This document shows positions 1 to 11,232 of a stretch of DNA of 64,000 bases, piece by piece. The translations under genes were made by a program, and so were the position numbers. How positions within the stretch are numbered: the first letter of the stretch is position 1; each line of letters opens with the position of its first letter. This stretch comes from Aquatica leii (taxonomy: Eukaryota; Arthropoda; Insecta; Coleoptera; Lampyridae). Where the stretch lies: the NCBI GenBank assembly GCA_035610365.1, contig CM069436.1:43159117-43223116 (forward strand), written 5' to 3'. Below the pieces are notes generated by a model. It was not told the origin of the DNA. It was given only the letters and a program-made list of their open reading frames with translations, and made no database searches.

Positions 1-4
1 CTAA

Positions 5-228
5 ATTATATTTCAAATTCATATTAAATTATGAATCAAATATCTAATAAACTGTTAAGTTAAAATTTTTTATTTGAATACATTGTTAGAAAGAATTATC
101 TCTATAAGAAACAGTACAAATAATTCAAATGATTTACATACTTACAAAATTGAAAAAAAAAATGTTAAAAATGGGGGATACACCTACTTCCGGTTTCTTA
201 ACCAGATTCATTTTTTGATATCTGAAAT
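5..228 (+). repeat. Dispersed repeat, copy A
   Basis: This segment aligns by eye with 10951-11172. Shared blocks include TCTAATAAACTGTTA, TCTATAAGAAA and GGATACAC followed by ACTTCCGGTTT. The copies differ by many substitutions and small indels, so this is an old dispersed family of unknown class. A short open frame that begins inside it (74-451) is not shared with the other copy, which argues against a gene. Confidence 0.7.
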
Positions 229-1011
229 GGTACAAAGATCGCATAGACTAATGTACGGCAAACATGATTGTAATTCAGGTAAAATAGAAGTTCATTGTAT
301 TATAGAAATGTTTAAACGATCGGTCGAATGGTTTTGTTTAAAATATAAAAAATACAGTGATTGTAAGAATAATTACGAAAAAATGTGTTTTGTGCATGAC
401 GAACAAATTGTCTTACAAAATAAAAATGCTGACATTGAGATTTTTTATTAAAGAAACAATAAAAATTTATGATAATAACGATAAATGTAGACTAGAAAAT
501 ATAAAATTTCAAAAACAAAGAAAACGTTGGGTTGTCTCAATTCTGTATTACTACTGTGATAGCAAAAAATAATTTAACCCAACTTGCACAAATTAATCAA
601 AAATACAAAATTTGAAATTTTGACTAGGCGAATTCTAAAAAATACAAAACCTAGACTAAATACGATGTAGCATAAAAATGTGGTAAAAAATCGTTTTAAA
701 AAAACTTTAGAACAATACAATATCAAGTTTTTTTTTAATTGCAGAAATTAATAATGCACAAAAAAAATTTTAAAAACTACATTTTTTATTGCAGACAAGT
801 GCGCAGTTTGAAGAAGTTGTTAAATTAAAAAACAATGTCATTAGAAAAACTAACCGTATTACAAAAAATAATAATACTAATTATGCCAAAAAATACGTAA
901 ACCTTATTTCAAAATTTTTATCTGAAAAAAGAGTTGACGTTTTCGACGTTCTTACCAAAGCCGATGTTACAAGCTTCATTATCACAGCATAAATACAATT
1001 TTTTCTACGAC
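229..1011. other. AT-rich spacer with no supported gene
   Basis: Only short open frames are present (up to about 125 codons, 74-451 and 789-992). They are Asn/Lys-rich, as expected from base composition, and show no recognisable domain. A T-run followed by GCAG at about 784-795 resembles a splice acceptor, but nothing supports an exon. Confidence 0.5.
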
Positions 1012-1608
1012 TTAAGTAGCATTCACATAAGCGTTATTGTATTTGTACTGCAGTTGCAGTGCAATTGTAAAAACCTAATTGCATGCTTTACTTATGCAGC
1101 CATTCACATTGGCTTATTTGTAAGATTCGTATGGTAGTGGAAGTGCAAAAGCTAACAAGCTTTTAACTTTTACACTACACGCTTACAACCAAAGAGTATA
1201 TAATGCTTACAACTACTAACCAACGCAAACAACTTGCGTGGCAGTTTTTGATTTCTGAGTTTCATCTCAAATTTTATGATCTTTGTAATACCTCAAAGGC
1301 GTTTTAATTGTTTGGAAATGAAAATTTAAGTATAACAAAAAAATCAGTTTGTTACTTTTAATAGAAGATGCGATTCTAAGTATAAATAAATTATTGACCG
1401 ACAAAAATAGAACGTTTGCGATATTACTATATTTATTTCTGTTGTATAAATCAAGAAAATACGGAATCAAATGCGCAGGCTTTCTGTAAATGCATAAATG
1501 CGCTAAAGCTTATGTGAATGCTTCGACTTAAAAAATTCTACACTACACTACACAACTACACTGCAAGTGCAGTACAATTACACTAACACTTATGTGAATG
1601 CTACTTAA
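1012..1608. mobile_element. Non-autonomous element with about 57-bp terminal inverted repeats
   Basis: The left end (GTAGCATTCACATAAG from 1016) and the right end (CTTATGTGAATGCTAC to 1604) are inverted repeats. Imperfect similarity extends about 57 bp inward. TTAA lies directly outside both ends (1012-1015 and 1605-1608). The subterminal word CATTCACATAAG and its complement recur inside (about 1093 and 1512). No transposase is encoded. TTAA flanks would fit a piggyBac-type target duplication, but TTAA is its own complement and could simply be the tip of the inverted repeat, so the superfamily is uncertain. Confidence 0.7.
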
Positions 1609-3342
1609 CAGATAATACGATACATTGTATGTTTAATTGCGATTAGGCAACGTTGTGCATTGTGATTGTCTAATTCTATTTCCGTACAGGTCAAAGCCAT
1701 TTCCGTACAGGTCAAACCTATTAACGTACATGATAGTGAATTATGAAAACATAATTTAGAAGACTTTTACAAATATTCTCTGCATCACAAATTATGAAAT
1801 TTGAAAACGAAATCATTGAGTGTCATGTATAAGGTGTTGCATTAGTTTATAGCGTAAAATAAGTGTTTTATAAATTACATATTTTAGGTTATATTCGTAA
1901 ACGTTGACGTTTAGTGGTGACTTTCTTGTAATGAAATATAAATATATTTCAGAAGTTCAAGGTAATTAGAACAAATAAAGACTTCTAATTTGCAACCCAA
2001 CTACTTATTTTCTTGCAGGGTTTTCTTTTGATGGGAAGGAAATATTAACAGTATTTTACAAGATTTTTGCAGTGTTATTAACAGATTAAGTACCTAATTT
2101 AATCCTTAAAATAAAATTACTCATTTTATGATAACATGCTCAAATTAAGTTAAAGAAGTTAGTATTTATTAGAACATTTATCAGTTTTTTAAACAGCATG
2201 ACAATTCAGAAGTATCCAATTATCTTTTGGTGTTCATCGATAGTTGCAAGATATCAAAATGTTTGTTCCGCACATACCTGATATCTGTTTGTTATTATTT
2301 ATCCTTATGTTAATGCAGTTTTCATAAGTATTTATGTATACTTTTATTACATATATTATAATCTTGTAAACAAATGTATTCGCACATTGTCGCTACCTTC
2401 TTAAAAATGTAATCACAAACACTTTGGACTTACGTTTTAATAAATAACACAAGATAAACATAAATACAATCAATTGTTACAAGACTAATGCAAACCACTG
2501 GTTTATACATTGAAAAAATTATATATTTAGATGCAATTATAAGCAAAAGCACTGAATCGCTTGTTTCTTTTACCTACAATGTGTTTTGTTAACAATTAAT
2601 TTCTCATATTTAAACTAATTTTGCAGTAAAAATTATTACAGCATATTTGATCCATTAGAATAATTAACTATTTTGAATTTTCTAAAAGGTATTTTTTTGA
2701 ATTTTTTAACTACGATGTTCTTTTTACCTTCTTAGTTCGGAAAGCTTGATTCTTAAAAATAACACATTAATTACAAATTATTATTACAAATTTACCTTAT
2801 TTGCTTTGTAAGTCACATTCACATGTTATTTGGTTGAAGCTTCTAGGAAAAACTATCACATATCAACTTTTTTCAGAACTTGACGACATTGTTAACGATT
2901 CAGGCTTCGCATGAATAGATTTCTTTTACTTACTGGCTGCAAAAGCAAAATCTTGTCATTGAGTCATTAGTACTTTTCAAACTATTCTAGCTCATTCATA
3001 TTAGGTTATGCTTGAAATTAATGTATTAAAAAAAAGTCAAATACCAAATGATTTGAAGTTAACTAAAATTGCATGCCTTTAAAGCAAGTAAATTATACTC
3101 ACCATTTCTTTAACTAGAGATGAGTAAAAAAACAAGAATAAAATAAAAGTAACAGATAACTAATAGTATAAACGCTGTCAAGTTGACATAAAATAAATAC
3201 AAGTTTTGACATAATTTTTTTATTGTCATTTTAGGTATTACCAATACAAATTTTCAAATTAGTTTATTTATTTTCTGCGTTATTTTTTCGTAAAATTCTG
3301 TATAACTTTGATTACTAATTAAATATAGAGTCGTAGAAAAAG
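1609..3342. other. AT-rich spacer, nothing recognised
   Basis: No open frame of useful length, no clear repeat structure and no RNA gene was seen. The near-repeat TTTCCGTACAGGTCAAA occurs twice at about 1679-1708. Confidence 0.5.
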
Positions 3343-3458
3343 TATAGTGTATAATTCGTAAGGAATGTGTATTGCCAACCTCGCCTTCGGCTCGGTTGCA
3401 AATTTTCATACTCGTTGGCAATGACAACCATTCCTTACTCATTATACAATATACTATA
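3343..3458. repeat. Small foldback (palindromic) element
   Basis: The left arm starting TATAGTGTATAATTCGTAAG pairs imperfectly with the right arm ending TTATACAATATACTATA. Both arms contain GTAAGGAATG and GCCAAC. The centre is unusually GC-rich (CTCGCCTTCGGCTCGG), itself a small hairpin. The size and structure fit a foldback MITE. No target duplication beyond TA can be resolved. Confidence 0.6.
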
Positions 3459-3710
3459 CCAGGTTTGAAAAAAAGTGAAAAAACTGATATTTAAAAGTTG
3501 CTACAAAAAGACAGTAAAGTTATATTAAGTGTGGTTAAGTGCTTAGAAAAAGAATTGCAGCTATTCTTTTTGAATAATTCACCGTAGCAACAAATACAAT
3601 TCATTATAGAAGAACACACAAAAATATAGCTGTAAAAATATATAAAGAAACCATAAAAGTACAACTGAAATAAGCGGTTTTTTTATTTCGCTGGAGTATC
3701 CATATTTAAC

Positions 3711-3740
3711 CCACAAGGTAAAGGATCCTTTACGTTGTGG
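3711..3740. repeat. 30-bp near-perfect palindrome around GGATCC
   Basis: The segment reads CCACAAGGTAAAG, then GATC, then CTTTACGTTGTGG. It is self-complementary except for one symmetric position pair. It could form a cruciform or be a remnant of a mobile element end. No function is inferred. Confidence 0.6.
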
Positions 3741-5159
3741 TTTTATCCCGCAGTTTTATTCAAAACTATTTGGAAATTCGCGGGTGTAAAATCAACTTTC
3801 AACGTTTTCTACCGTTATAGTTATCAACAGTTATAACTATTGTTTGACTTCTAGCTGTTTTCTTCTATTTAGAAAAATTGTAAGTATAATTTACCTGCTT
3901 TTAATACATACAATTTTTGGTTAACTTTAAATCATTTACTATTTTAATTTTTTTAATACATTGGTTTTAAGCAAAAGTTAATATGAATGAGCTGAGTTTA
4001 AAAAATATCAATTAATACAACTTTTTACTTTTCTAGTCAGTAAATAAAAGAAATGTATGTATGCGGAAACCTGAATCGTTCAAGTTGTTCCAAGGAATAG
4101 CATATTGGTATCTTCTTACAAGCTGCAACAGAATAGCATATGAATATGACTTACAAAACAAATAAGGGAAATTTGTAAATGTTTAAAGATAATTTGCAAT
4201 TAATGGGTGTTATTATTAGGACTGGAAATTTACGAATTAGAAAGGTAATAAGATAATTAGTGGTTTTTTATAGCACTGTTTTGACGTAAAAACTAATTTA
4301 ATCTTTTTATAACGTCATTTACAAAAGTAAAGATAATATAGATTAAACGTTTTTCTTTATAATTACTTTTAAATACATAATTTTTTCAATGTATAATTCA
4401 GTAATTTGCACTAGTTTTGTAACATTTCATTGTTGTTGTTAAATTAATTTTGAGTTATTTATTATAACGTAAGTACAAAGTGTTTACGATTACATTTGTA
4501 ACAAGACAGCGACGCAGTGTGTTTTATAAAATTATAATGTAATATAACGTATATAGACACTTATGAAAACAAAACTAACATAAAAATAAATTATAACGTA
4601 TAGATATCAGGCATGTGCGGTAGAAACATTTTGGTGCAACTATCGATAAATCCCAAAAGATAAATAGATTCTCCTAAATTGTCATGTAGTTCTTAAAACT
4701 GATCGATTTTAATAAATACTGTTTTCTTTAAGTTAATTTGAGTAAATCTCAGTAACTATTGTAAAACACTTCGAAAGTCCGATAAATTACCGTTGACGTT
4801 TCTTTTCTATCAAAAAAAAATCTGCAAGCAAACAATTAGTGAAATTGCAAATTAGGTGTTTTAATTTATTCTAATTTTGTGTGATTATTGACAATTTAGT
4901 AATTTTGTATTTGGTCGTGGTATGATAGATTACGAAGGACAAGTCAGTTGGTACCGCTACGCTAGTCAGGGAGAATACAACAATTAATCAGAAGTAGGAT
5001 TAATCAATTTTTAACTCATTGATAAATCATCGGGTGCACGCGCTTTTGTATTGGAATTACCTGGGTGCTCTAAATATTCGATAAAAATATAGCTGCGGTG
5101 AATCAGGTGTGTAAAGTGATTGTACTTCTTAAGGATTAAGAAGAAGGATTTTAGCAAAA
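3741..5159. other. AT-rich region upstream of the first gypsy relic
   Basis: No gene is recognised. The 5' LTR and primer-binding site of the gypsy element beginning at 5160 would be expected here. TTGGTACCGCTACGC at about 4948 starts with TGG like a primer-binding site, but no LTR boundary could be defined because no second LTR copy is present for comparison. Confidence 0.35.
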
Positions 5160-5757
5160 TGCCCGGATGTGAATTTCCAGAAGATAATAAAAGCATGACG
5201 GATGCGGCGGAAAGCTTTACGGAAAAGGAATCACGATATTTTCAAAACGTCGATAAAGTATTACCAGAATTTCATCCTGTAAATAATGGTATTACGATTG
5301 AAGCGTGGTTAGAAAAAATAGAGGAATATGGAGAATCATACGATTAGAACGAAGTCGCAATAAACATTTTGCGTTATCAAAAGTAACAGGTGCTGCAAGA
5401 AAGTGGCGAGATAGTTTGCCGTGTAAAATGAAAAATTGGCAACAAATGCCAAATGACTAATTTGGAAATAATCGAATAGATGGTAAATGGCTTTAATGTA
5501 AGATTTTGTGACTATTTAGGACCATTAAATAAATACTCAAAAAACGTCAAAACTTTTAAGACATTTGAAAGAGGGTGTTAACCTCCTAATTACAGTCAAA
5601 TAAACAAAAGACATTTTGAAAAATTGAAAAGTAACGATGGAATTGTAAACGAAAAAACCAGTTCGGCAAAATGTTTTAGATGTGGTTTGTCAGGTCATTT
5701 TGCTCGAGAATGTCTAAGCAAAAGCAAAAAAAAGTGATAAGCAAATCATATAATAAA
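5160..5757 (+). pseudogene. Ty3/gypsy Gag remnant with zinc knuckle
   Basis: The frame opens with MPGCEFPED at 5160. It shows the insect gypsy Gag pattern (VLPEFHP...ITIEAWLEKIEEYGE) and, after a frame break near 5347, ALSKVTGAARKW at about 5375. A CCHC knuckle lies at 5672-5713 (CFRCGLSGHFAREC, spacing C-X2-C-X4-H-X4-C), followed by a basic tail and stop. Gag packages the RNA of the element. Stops at 5345-5347 and 5458-5460 and a compressed middle section show it is dead. A piece between the capsid-like part and the knuckle appears deleted or scrambled. Confidence 0.8.
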
Positions 5758-6426
5758 AACAACACTGTTAATGTGAATACTGTTTGTAAGTCTGTTAGAG
5801 ATTCGCATGCAAAGTACTTTAAGCATGACAGTTATATAGACTTAAGAAGTAGTTGTGTTACAATGCGAGAAGACAAGGCAGAAAAATTTTCTTTTTCTTA
5901 TTTTGAGTATGATTTAGACCCATTAATTAATTATGAACAGGGTGTTGTAAAATCGCTACGATTATTAACTGCTTTATTAAATATTAATGGCAAAAGTAAA
6001 GTTCGCGTAATGCCAAACAAATCGCAGAATGTATCGTTAATTGTAGGTCGCCCTTTTACTGAACAGGAGCATGTTCTTATCATTATTCGTGCTAAAAAAT
6101 TAGAAATTAAGAACGTTTCAAAAAATCCCAAACCAAGTGAAAGTGAAAAAGTTATGTTACGAGCTTACGAAACAACAATTCCAAAGAATTATGTTGGTCA
6201 TATACGTGTAAGTACTGATGTTACTAATCATGATTTGTGTATCGCAGGTGGTATTCGTAAAACAGAACATGTTATTTCTAGGTGTGTTTTAAGAACTGAT
6301 TTTATGAGACGCTCTGCATTACAATTAGTGAATTTATCTGGAAATTATTGCAAAGTTAATAAAGGACAACTAGTTACGCGTGGTGAAGTTTGTAACAAAG
6401 TAGAACAAAACTCTGTTACTGTAGAA
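5680..6426 (+). pseudogene. Ty3/gypsy protease and N-terminal Pol remnant
   Basis: This frame overlaps the end of Gag in a different phase, as gypsy gag and pol often do, and stays open to the hAT insertion point. At about 5839 a segment reading IDLRSSCVTMRE sits where the protease normally has an Asp-(Ser/Thr/Leu)-Gly active-site triad; the glycine position is Arg, so activity would be lost. NKSQNVSLIVGRPFTEQEHV (about 6013-6072) matches the second conserved strand region of such proteases. The frame is interrupted after 6426 by a hAT element and resumes in the same phase at 9078. Confidence 0.75.
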
Positions 6427-9069
6427 CAGTGGTTCTTAACCTGTGGTCCACGGGCCACTGGTGGTCCGCGAAAGCACCCGAGGTGGTCCGCAAGACAATC
6501 CTGAAAAAAAAATATTTGTCACCTAATAATAATACGATTTAAAAAAAATAAAAGTAAAAAAAAGCACGTGTACCGGTATTATATACGAGTAATGTTGATC
6601 AACGAGATCAGAGACACGCGACTGACGCGAGGCGAACTGCGCAGGCACAGTGGTAGTAATTCGATATGCGTGTAGTGCGTATGCTTACTTTAGTGCATTA
6701 GTCACTGGCCCTGCCTATGCCCTACGAGAAGCGTGTTATTTATCTTTGTGGTGCCTACTTACTGCCTTTTAGTGCTTGCTTTTGTTTTAATAATTTTATT
6801 ATTATTGAATTTATATCCTAATAATTATTTTATTAGTTGTTTCGTTGTGCTTCAAATTGTAATACGTAAGTAAGCTAAACCTTAAGTTTAAGCCACACGT
6901 CAATTCTAAGTTCATACATCTGTATTTAAAATTTTTATTTATTTACTTACTTGCATTGTTAAATGTGCAAGGTTTCTTTTTAGTTGCAATTCACTTTTAA
7001 CATTAAAATTAAGTATTTTTTATCAGCATTTTTCTGTGGCAACTTTCAGTAACTGTACTGTTAATATAGGATAGGTAATATAAGTTAATTTATTGTGATT
7101 CCAAAAAAATGGCACCGAAACGGAAATATGACTGCGATTACATTAAACTGGGGTTTACTTCAATCGAAATAAATGGTGAGACGAGACCTTAATGTGTGTT
7201 ATGCGAAACTGTTCTGTCCAATGAAGCTTTAAAGCCGGCTAAGTTGGAACGCCATCTGAAGACCATACATCCAAAATATTGCGACCGCCCGCGAGATTTT
7301 TTCGAAGGCAAATTAGCAAATCTAAAGAAAATGAAACTTGGACCAAGCGGAGCAAGTTATGCATTATCTGAGAAAACATTATCGGTATCCTTTGAAATTT
7401 CTAAATTAATTGCTAAGTCTAAAAAAGCACACACGATCGCTAAATTCTTAATAAAGCCGTGTATGCTTAAAGTGGCAGAAGAGCTTTTGGGAAAAGAAGC
7501 GACAAAAGAAATACAGGATATACCGCTTTCCAACGACACAGTAAAGTTGCGTATTCAAAAAATGTCAAATGACATTGAAGAACAAGTTATTGACAAGATA
7601 AAATGTAGTCCTTATTTTGCACTTCAATGTGATGAATCTACCGACGTTTCACAATGTTGTCAATTACTTGTCTTTATTCGATTTTTGAATGACAATCAAA
7701 CGTTTCAAGAGGAGTTACTATTTTCTCAAGAACTGGAAACGACTTCTCAAGGTGCAGATGTTATGAATGTAATAAACCAGTATTTCGAGAAGCATGGACT
7801 TAAGTGGCAAAACCTTGCGGGAGTTTGTACAGACGGTGCTCCAGTTATGCTTGGTTCCCGCTCAGGTCTTACAACGTTGATAAAAAAGAAAAATCCATCT
7901 GCAATTACGACGCACTGTATTATTCATCGGCAAGCATTGTCTGCCAAAACCCTGCCTGAATGCTTTGCTATTGCAATGAAAATAGCTATAAAAGTAGTTA
8001 ACTTCATAAAAAATAGCGCACTTAATACTCGCCTCAAACAATTATGCGTTGATATGAAATCTGAACACGAAATTCTTCTTTTCCACACGGAGGTACGTTG
8101 GCTATCAAAAGGTAACATGCTGTCGAGGTTGTATGAACTGAGAGAGGAAGTTCAAATATTCCTAATTAACAAGAAGAACATAGAGTTGCTGGATCAGTTC
8201 TGTGAGTCCACCAAATTTCAATTACGTTTAGCTTATTTGGTTGATTTTTTCACACAAATAAATAAATTGAATCTTCAACTGCAAGGGTCAAGAAATTTAA
8301 AGTTGCAAGACACGAGCAATATTTTTGCAGATAAAATCAATGCATTTATTGCAAAAATCGACTTTTGGATTGCCAAAGTCGATAATGAAAACTTTTCTGC
8401 GTTTGAAAAACTGAATGAAATTGTAGACGGGCATTGTGCTGACCTTAAAAGAGAAATTCTAAAAAAATATTTCACTGCATATGAAAAATTTAAAAAGTGA
8501 ATTCAATCGCTATTTTCCTGACTGCGAAGACAAAGGTATTCGGAAACTGATTCGGAATCCTTTCACTGTCAACGTCTTTGATTTGCCAGATGAAATTCAA
8601 GAAGAATTTTTGGAATTGCAACATGACAGTAACCTGAAAGATACATTCGAGGCAAAAATTAATCTTGAAGATTTTTGGAGCCAAAAGGCAATTTCTTTTC
8701 CTAAGATTCAAGACATTGCAATACGTTACCTAACTTTGTTTTCATTAACATATCTATGTGAGCAGGGATTCTCAGCACTTCTCACAATTAAAAACAAACA
8801 CAGGAATCGAATAAATGCAAGTGAAGACATTCGGGTCGCATTGAGTAACACTGAGCCGAGAATTGAAAAATTAGTGAAGAGTATGCAGGCGCAAAAATCT
8901 CATTAAATAGATATTAGATTTTTTACCGATTTTTCTTAAATATAATTTTTTAGAATTATTATTTATTTACGTTTACTGCACCTATATTTCCTACAAAAGG
9001 TCGGTAGTCCGCGGCAAGACAAAAATTTTGTCAAATAGTCCGCAAGCACTAAAAGGTTAAGAACCACTG
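6427..9069 (+). mobile_element. Complete hAT element (hAT-1) nested in a gypsy relic
   Basis: The ends are CAGTGGTTCTTAACCT (6427-6442) and its exact complement (9054-9069), a 16-bp perfect inverted repeat. The flanks are a perfect 8-bp target duplication CTGTAGAA (6419-6426 and 9070-9077), diagnostic of hAT. The total is 2,643 bp with one transposase pseudogene (7109-8906). Subterminal GGTCCACGGGCCACTGGTGGTCCGCG on the left and TAGTCCGC words on the right fit subterminal transposase sites. About 6590-6720 is locally GC-rich and may hold the promoter. The element landed in gypsy coding sequence, so it is younger than that copy. Confidence 0.95.
7109..8906 (+). pseudogene. hAT transposase, BED-finger ZBED/SCAND3-like type (dead)
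   Basis: The transposase cuts and joins the element's ends in the nucleus. The start is chosen as ATG 7109 (MAPKRKYDCDYIK), about 600 codons as expected for this group. A BED-type finger follows (CVLC at 7193, then HLKTIH). Catalytic-core landmarks are CDESTDVS (first acidic residue, about 7628), CTDGAPVM (second, about 7827), the CIIH motif (about 7915), EVRWLSKG (about 8090) and the hAT dimerisation tail around YLCEQGFSALLTIKNKHRNR (about 8751). Two lesions are present: TAA at 7190-7192 (codon 28, probably a former CAA just before the finger) and a 1-nt frameshift in an A-rich run at about 8484-8500. Relatives are also domesticated in vertebrates (ZBED5, SCAND3), but nothing suggests that here. 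Confidence 0.93.
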
Positions 9070-9400
9070 CTGTAGAACATAAACGAGAAGTGAATGAAAA
9101 GGATTCAACACCCGAAGAAATTAATACCGATTTAGCTAGTGGTGAGTTAAGTAATTTGTTGCTGCTTATTAATAAGTTTAAGGACATTATTGCTGTTAAT
9201 ATGCGTCAGCTTGGAATCACTAACAAAGCTGTAATGAAAATTGACTTGATTAATGATAATTCAGTTTACTATAAACCGTATCGGTTATCAATTCCTGAAC
9301 TCCATTTAAAAAAAATCTTAAGTATACTACGGCAATGGCGTACCTAGGTGATGTAATTATACCATCAGAGACATTTGAAGAAGGTATGCGGAATTTGGTC
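9070..9400 (+). pseudogene. Gypsy Pol remnant downstream of hAT-1, RT mostly deleted
   Basis: After the target duplication the gypsy frame resumes at 9078 in phase with 6426. It runs through the linker before reverse transcriptase to YKPYRLSIPEL (about 9270). The sequence then jumps to AYLGDVIIPSETFEEGMRNL (about 9335-9395), which corresponds to the RT catalytic YLDD block with the first Asp changed to Gly. About 100 or more codons of RT fingers and palm between these two points are missing. Nothing similar to RNase H or integrase follows, so the 3' half is also lost. Confidence 0.75.
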
Positions 9401-10950
9401 ATATTGTCTGTCATCCAATAAATAAAAAATAAATCCAATGTGTTGTATTTGTACCCAAATGAGTATGTCTTCACTTTTTCCTTTGTAAATTTATCAGCAA
9501 AATATTTGTTAAAAAGCAGTACTAGTTGTGGATATTATAATTGTGTGTGTAATTTGTACAGTAAACAAGATTATTTATACGTTGTACAAAAACATTTTTT
9601 TAAATACAGCTTATGCAACCAATTAAATATTCTCGTAATGACAGAGTCCAAGAAACATTTTACTCTTTCAACAATAAATGAAAATTTAAAAAAATCAACA
9701 ATCTGAAATAATATTTATGCTAATTTTAGTTTAATCTTTTTAGTAATATCTGTCACAAACGAAAAAAAAGGTTTACTTCAATCGCGCACTGAACTTTTTT
9801 ATTTAAATTTGTTTACGAGTCATACATACGTAACGTATTAGATGAGAAGGTGGAACTTCTATTAGAAATTATGTGTTATAATTAAAATTTGAAAAGATTT
9901 TTATGTGTAATTTTAGGTTACACACTGTAGTTATCTTTACTAGAAATATATAATAACGAATTTTTAGTACTGAAATGTGCTGGTACTATTCCACCCCCAA
10001 TATAACAAAATATTTTTCTAATTTAATCAAACTTATTGAACTTAAAATTATTTTTAAAGTAACAAATGCACGTTTAAGAACATTCACAGAAGAAGTCGCC
10101 TCCACCTGAGCAATCAACGTCCGCCTATACTTTATACTTTTGTCAGCAAATACATAGTTTTCCTTTTAAATCATCAGTTGTTCTCGCCTGAAGACACCAA
10201 AGATTCAATAGAAACATTGTTTTTTGTCGAATCAGGAGAGTTTGAAGCTTTTATTCTAAAAAAACTAATTGACTAGTTTTGAAAAGTTTTTAAATTTTTT
10301 TTACTTTAAAAGTACTAATTTGGTATGCTACTAAATTTTTACTTTTATGGCTTAAATTTGCTGCTGTTTATAATTTTTTATTCACATGACTTTCTGTTCT
10401 TTGTAATAAATTTTAGTAAAAAAAAATATACTTGCATAAGTTTACAAAATATTTATATTTCTATAGCGATGTGCATTATATAGACGATTAAAATTTTTCT
10501 TAATAGATATGTACCTTGAAAAACTAAAAACCACGTTATTTTCATTGGTGTAGAAACAAACAGTTATTTCATTTTTTAGTGCAAAAAAATTTGTACAAAC
10601 ATACCCGCAATGTTTTTGACCCTCTTATATACCAGTGTGCATATAATGTAATAATTGTATATTTTTAAGAGATGTAACAAAAAAGTTTTATTAATGGATT
10701 CTAGAAAACGATATTCTTAGCGTGACGTTGAATTTTTTTTTCAAAAAACTTTAGGTAAAAACTGGTGTGGGCATCATACGACTTTCTTATAAATTATTAT
10801 GAACTTAATTAAGATATAACCTAAATATGGTAAATTAAAGTTATGTTATTATATCGATTAACCCCTATATATTGTGTGCCTTGATATTGTTTTCCCCTTT
10901 AGTAAATAATTTTTTTCTTAAAAAATCGTTGCAGACAGGATTTAAACCCA
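9401..10950. other. AT-rich spacer, no supported gene
   Basis: There are short Lys/Asn/Phe-rich frames only (for example 9440-9706). No repeat with a partner inside this window was found. I see nothing assignable. Confidence 0.5.
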
Positions 10951-11172
10951 AATTATATTTGGAATTCATTTTAAATTATAAATTTAATATCTAATAAACT
11001 GTTAATGTTAGAATTTTTGAGTAAACTATTAAGCTGAATTGTTTCTATAAGAAATTGCAAAAGCAATTCGAATAATTTACATACGTACAAAATTATATAA
11101 GAAAAACTGTTAAAAATGGCGGATACACTCACTTCCGGTTTTTTATCAGACCCATCTTTTGATAGAATCGAG
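10951..11172 (+). repeat. Dispersed repeat, copy B
   Basis: This copy is homologous in the same orientation to 5-228. It shares TCTAATAAACTGTTA, TTTCTATAAGAAA, GTTAAAAATGG and ACTTCCGGTTT. It is followed within 50 bp by an (AC)n run. Both copies lack long open frames at equivalent positions. Confidence 0.7.
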
Positions 11173-11215
11173 AGAATACGATTTTTGGTTTGAGAGTTAT
11201 CGTGGATACAACGTT

Positions 11216-11232
11216 ACACACACACACACACA
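11216..11232. repeat. (AC)n microsatellite
   Basis: About eight AC units follow GTGGATACAACGTT directly. A CA run at the end of a dispersed repeat is common at the 3' ends of some insect retroelements; here it may mark the end of the repeat family represented at 10951-11172. Confidence 0.85.

Noticed and set aside
74..572. Open frames of 125 and 71 codons at the left edge
   Set aside because: Their beginning lies in a dispersed repeat whose second copy does not keep the frame. Composition is Asn/Lys/Ile-rich, with no domain.
4948..4970. Primer-binding site and 5' LTR of the first gypsy
   Set aside because: A TGG-starting word is present at a plausible place, but no LTR end or tRNA match could be verified.
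7357..8711. Minus-strand frames across the hAT-1 transposase
   Set aside because: Shadows of the plus-strand transposase, which shows the catalytic motifs.
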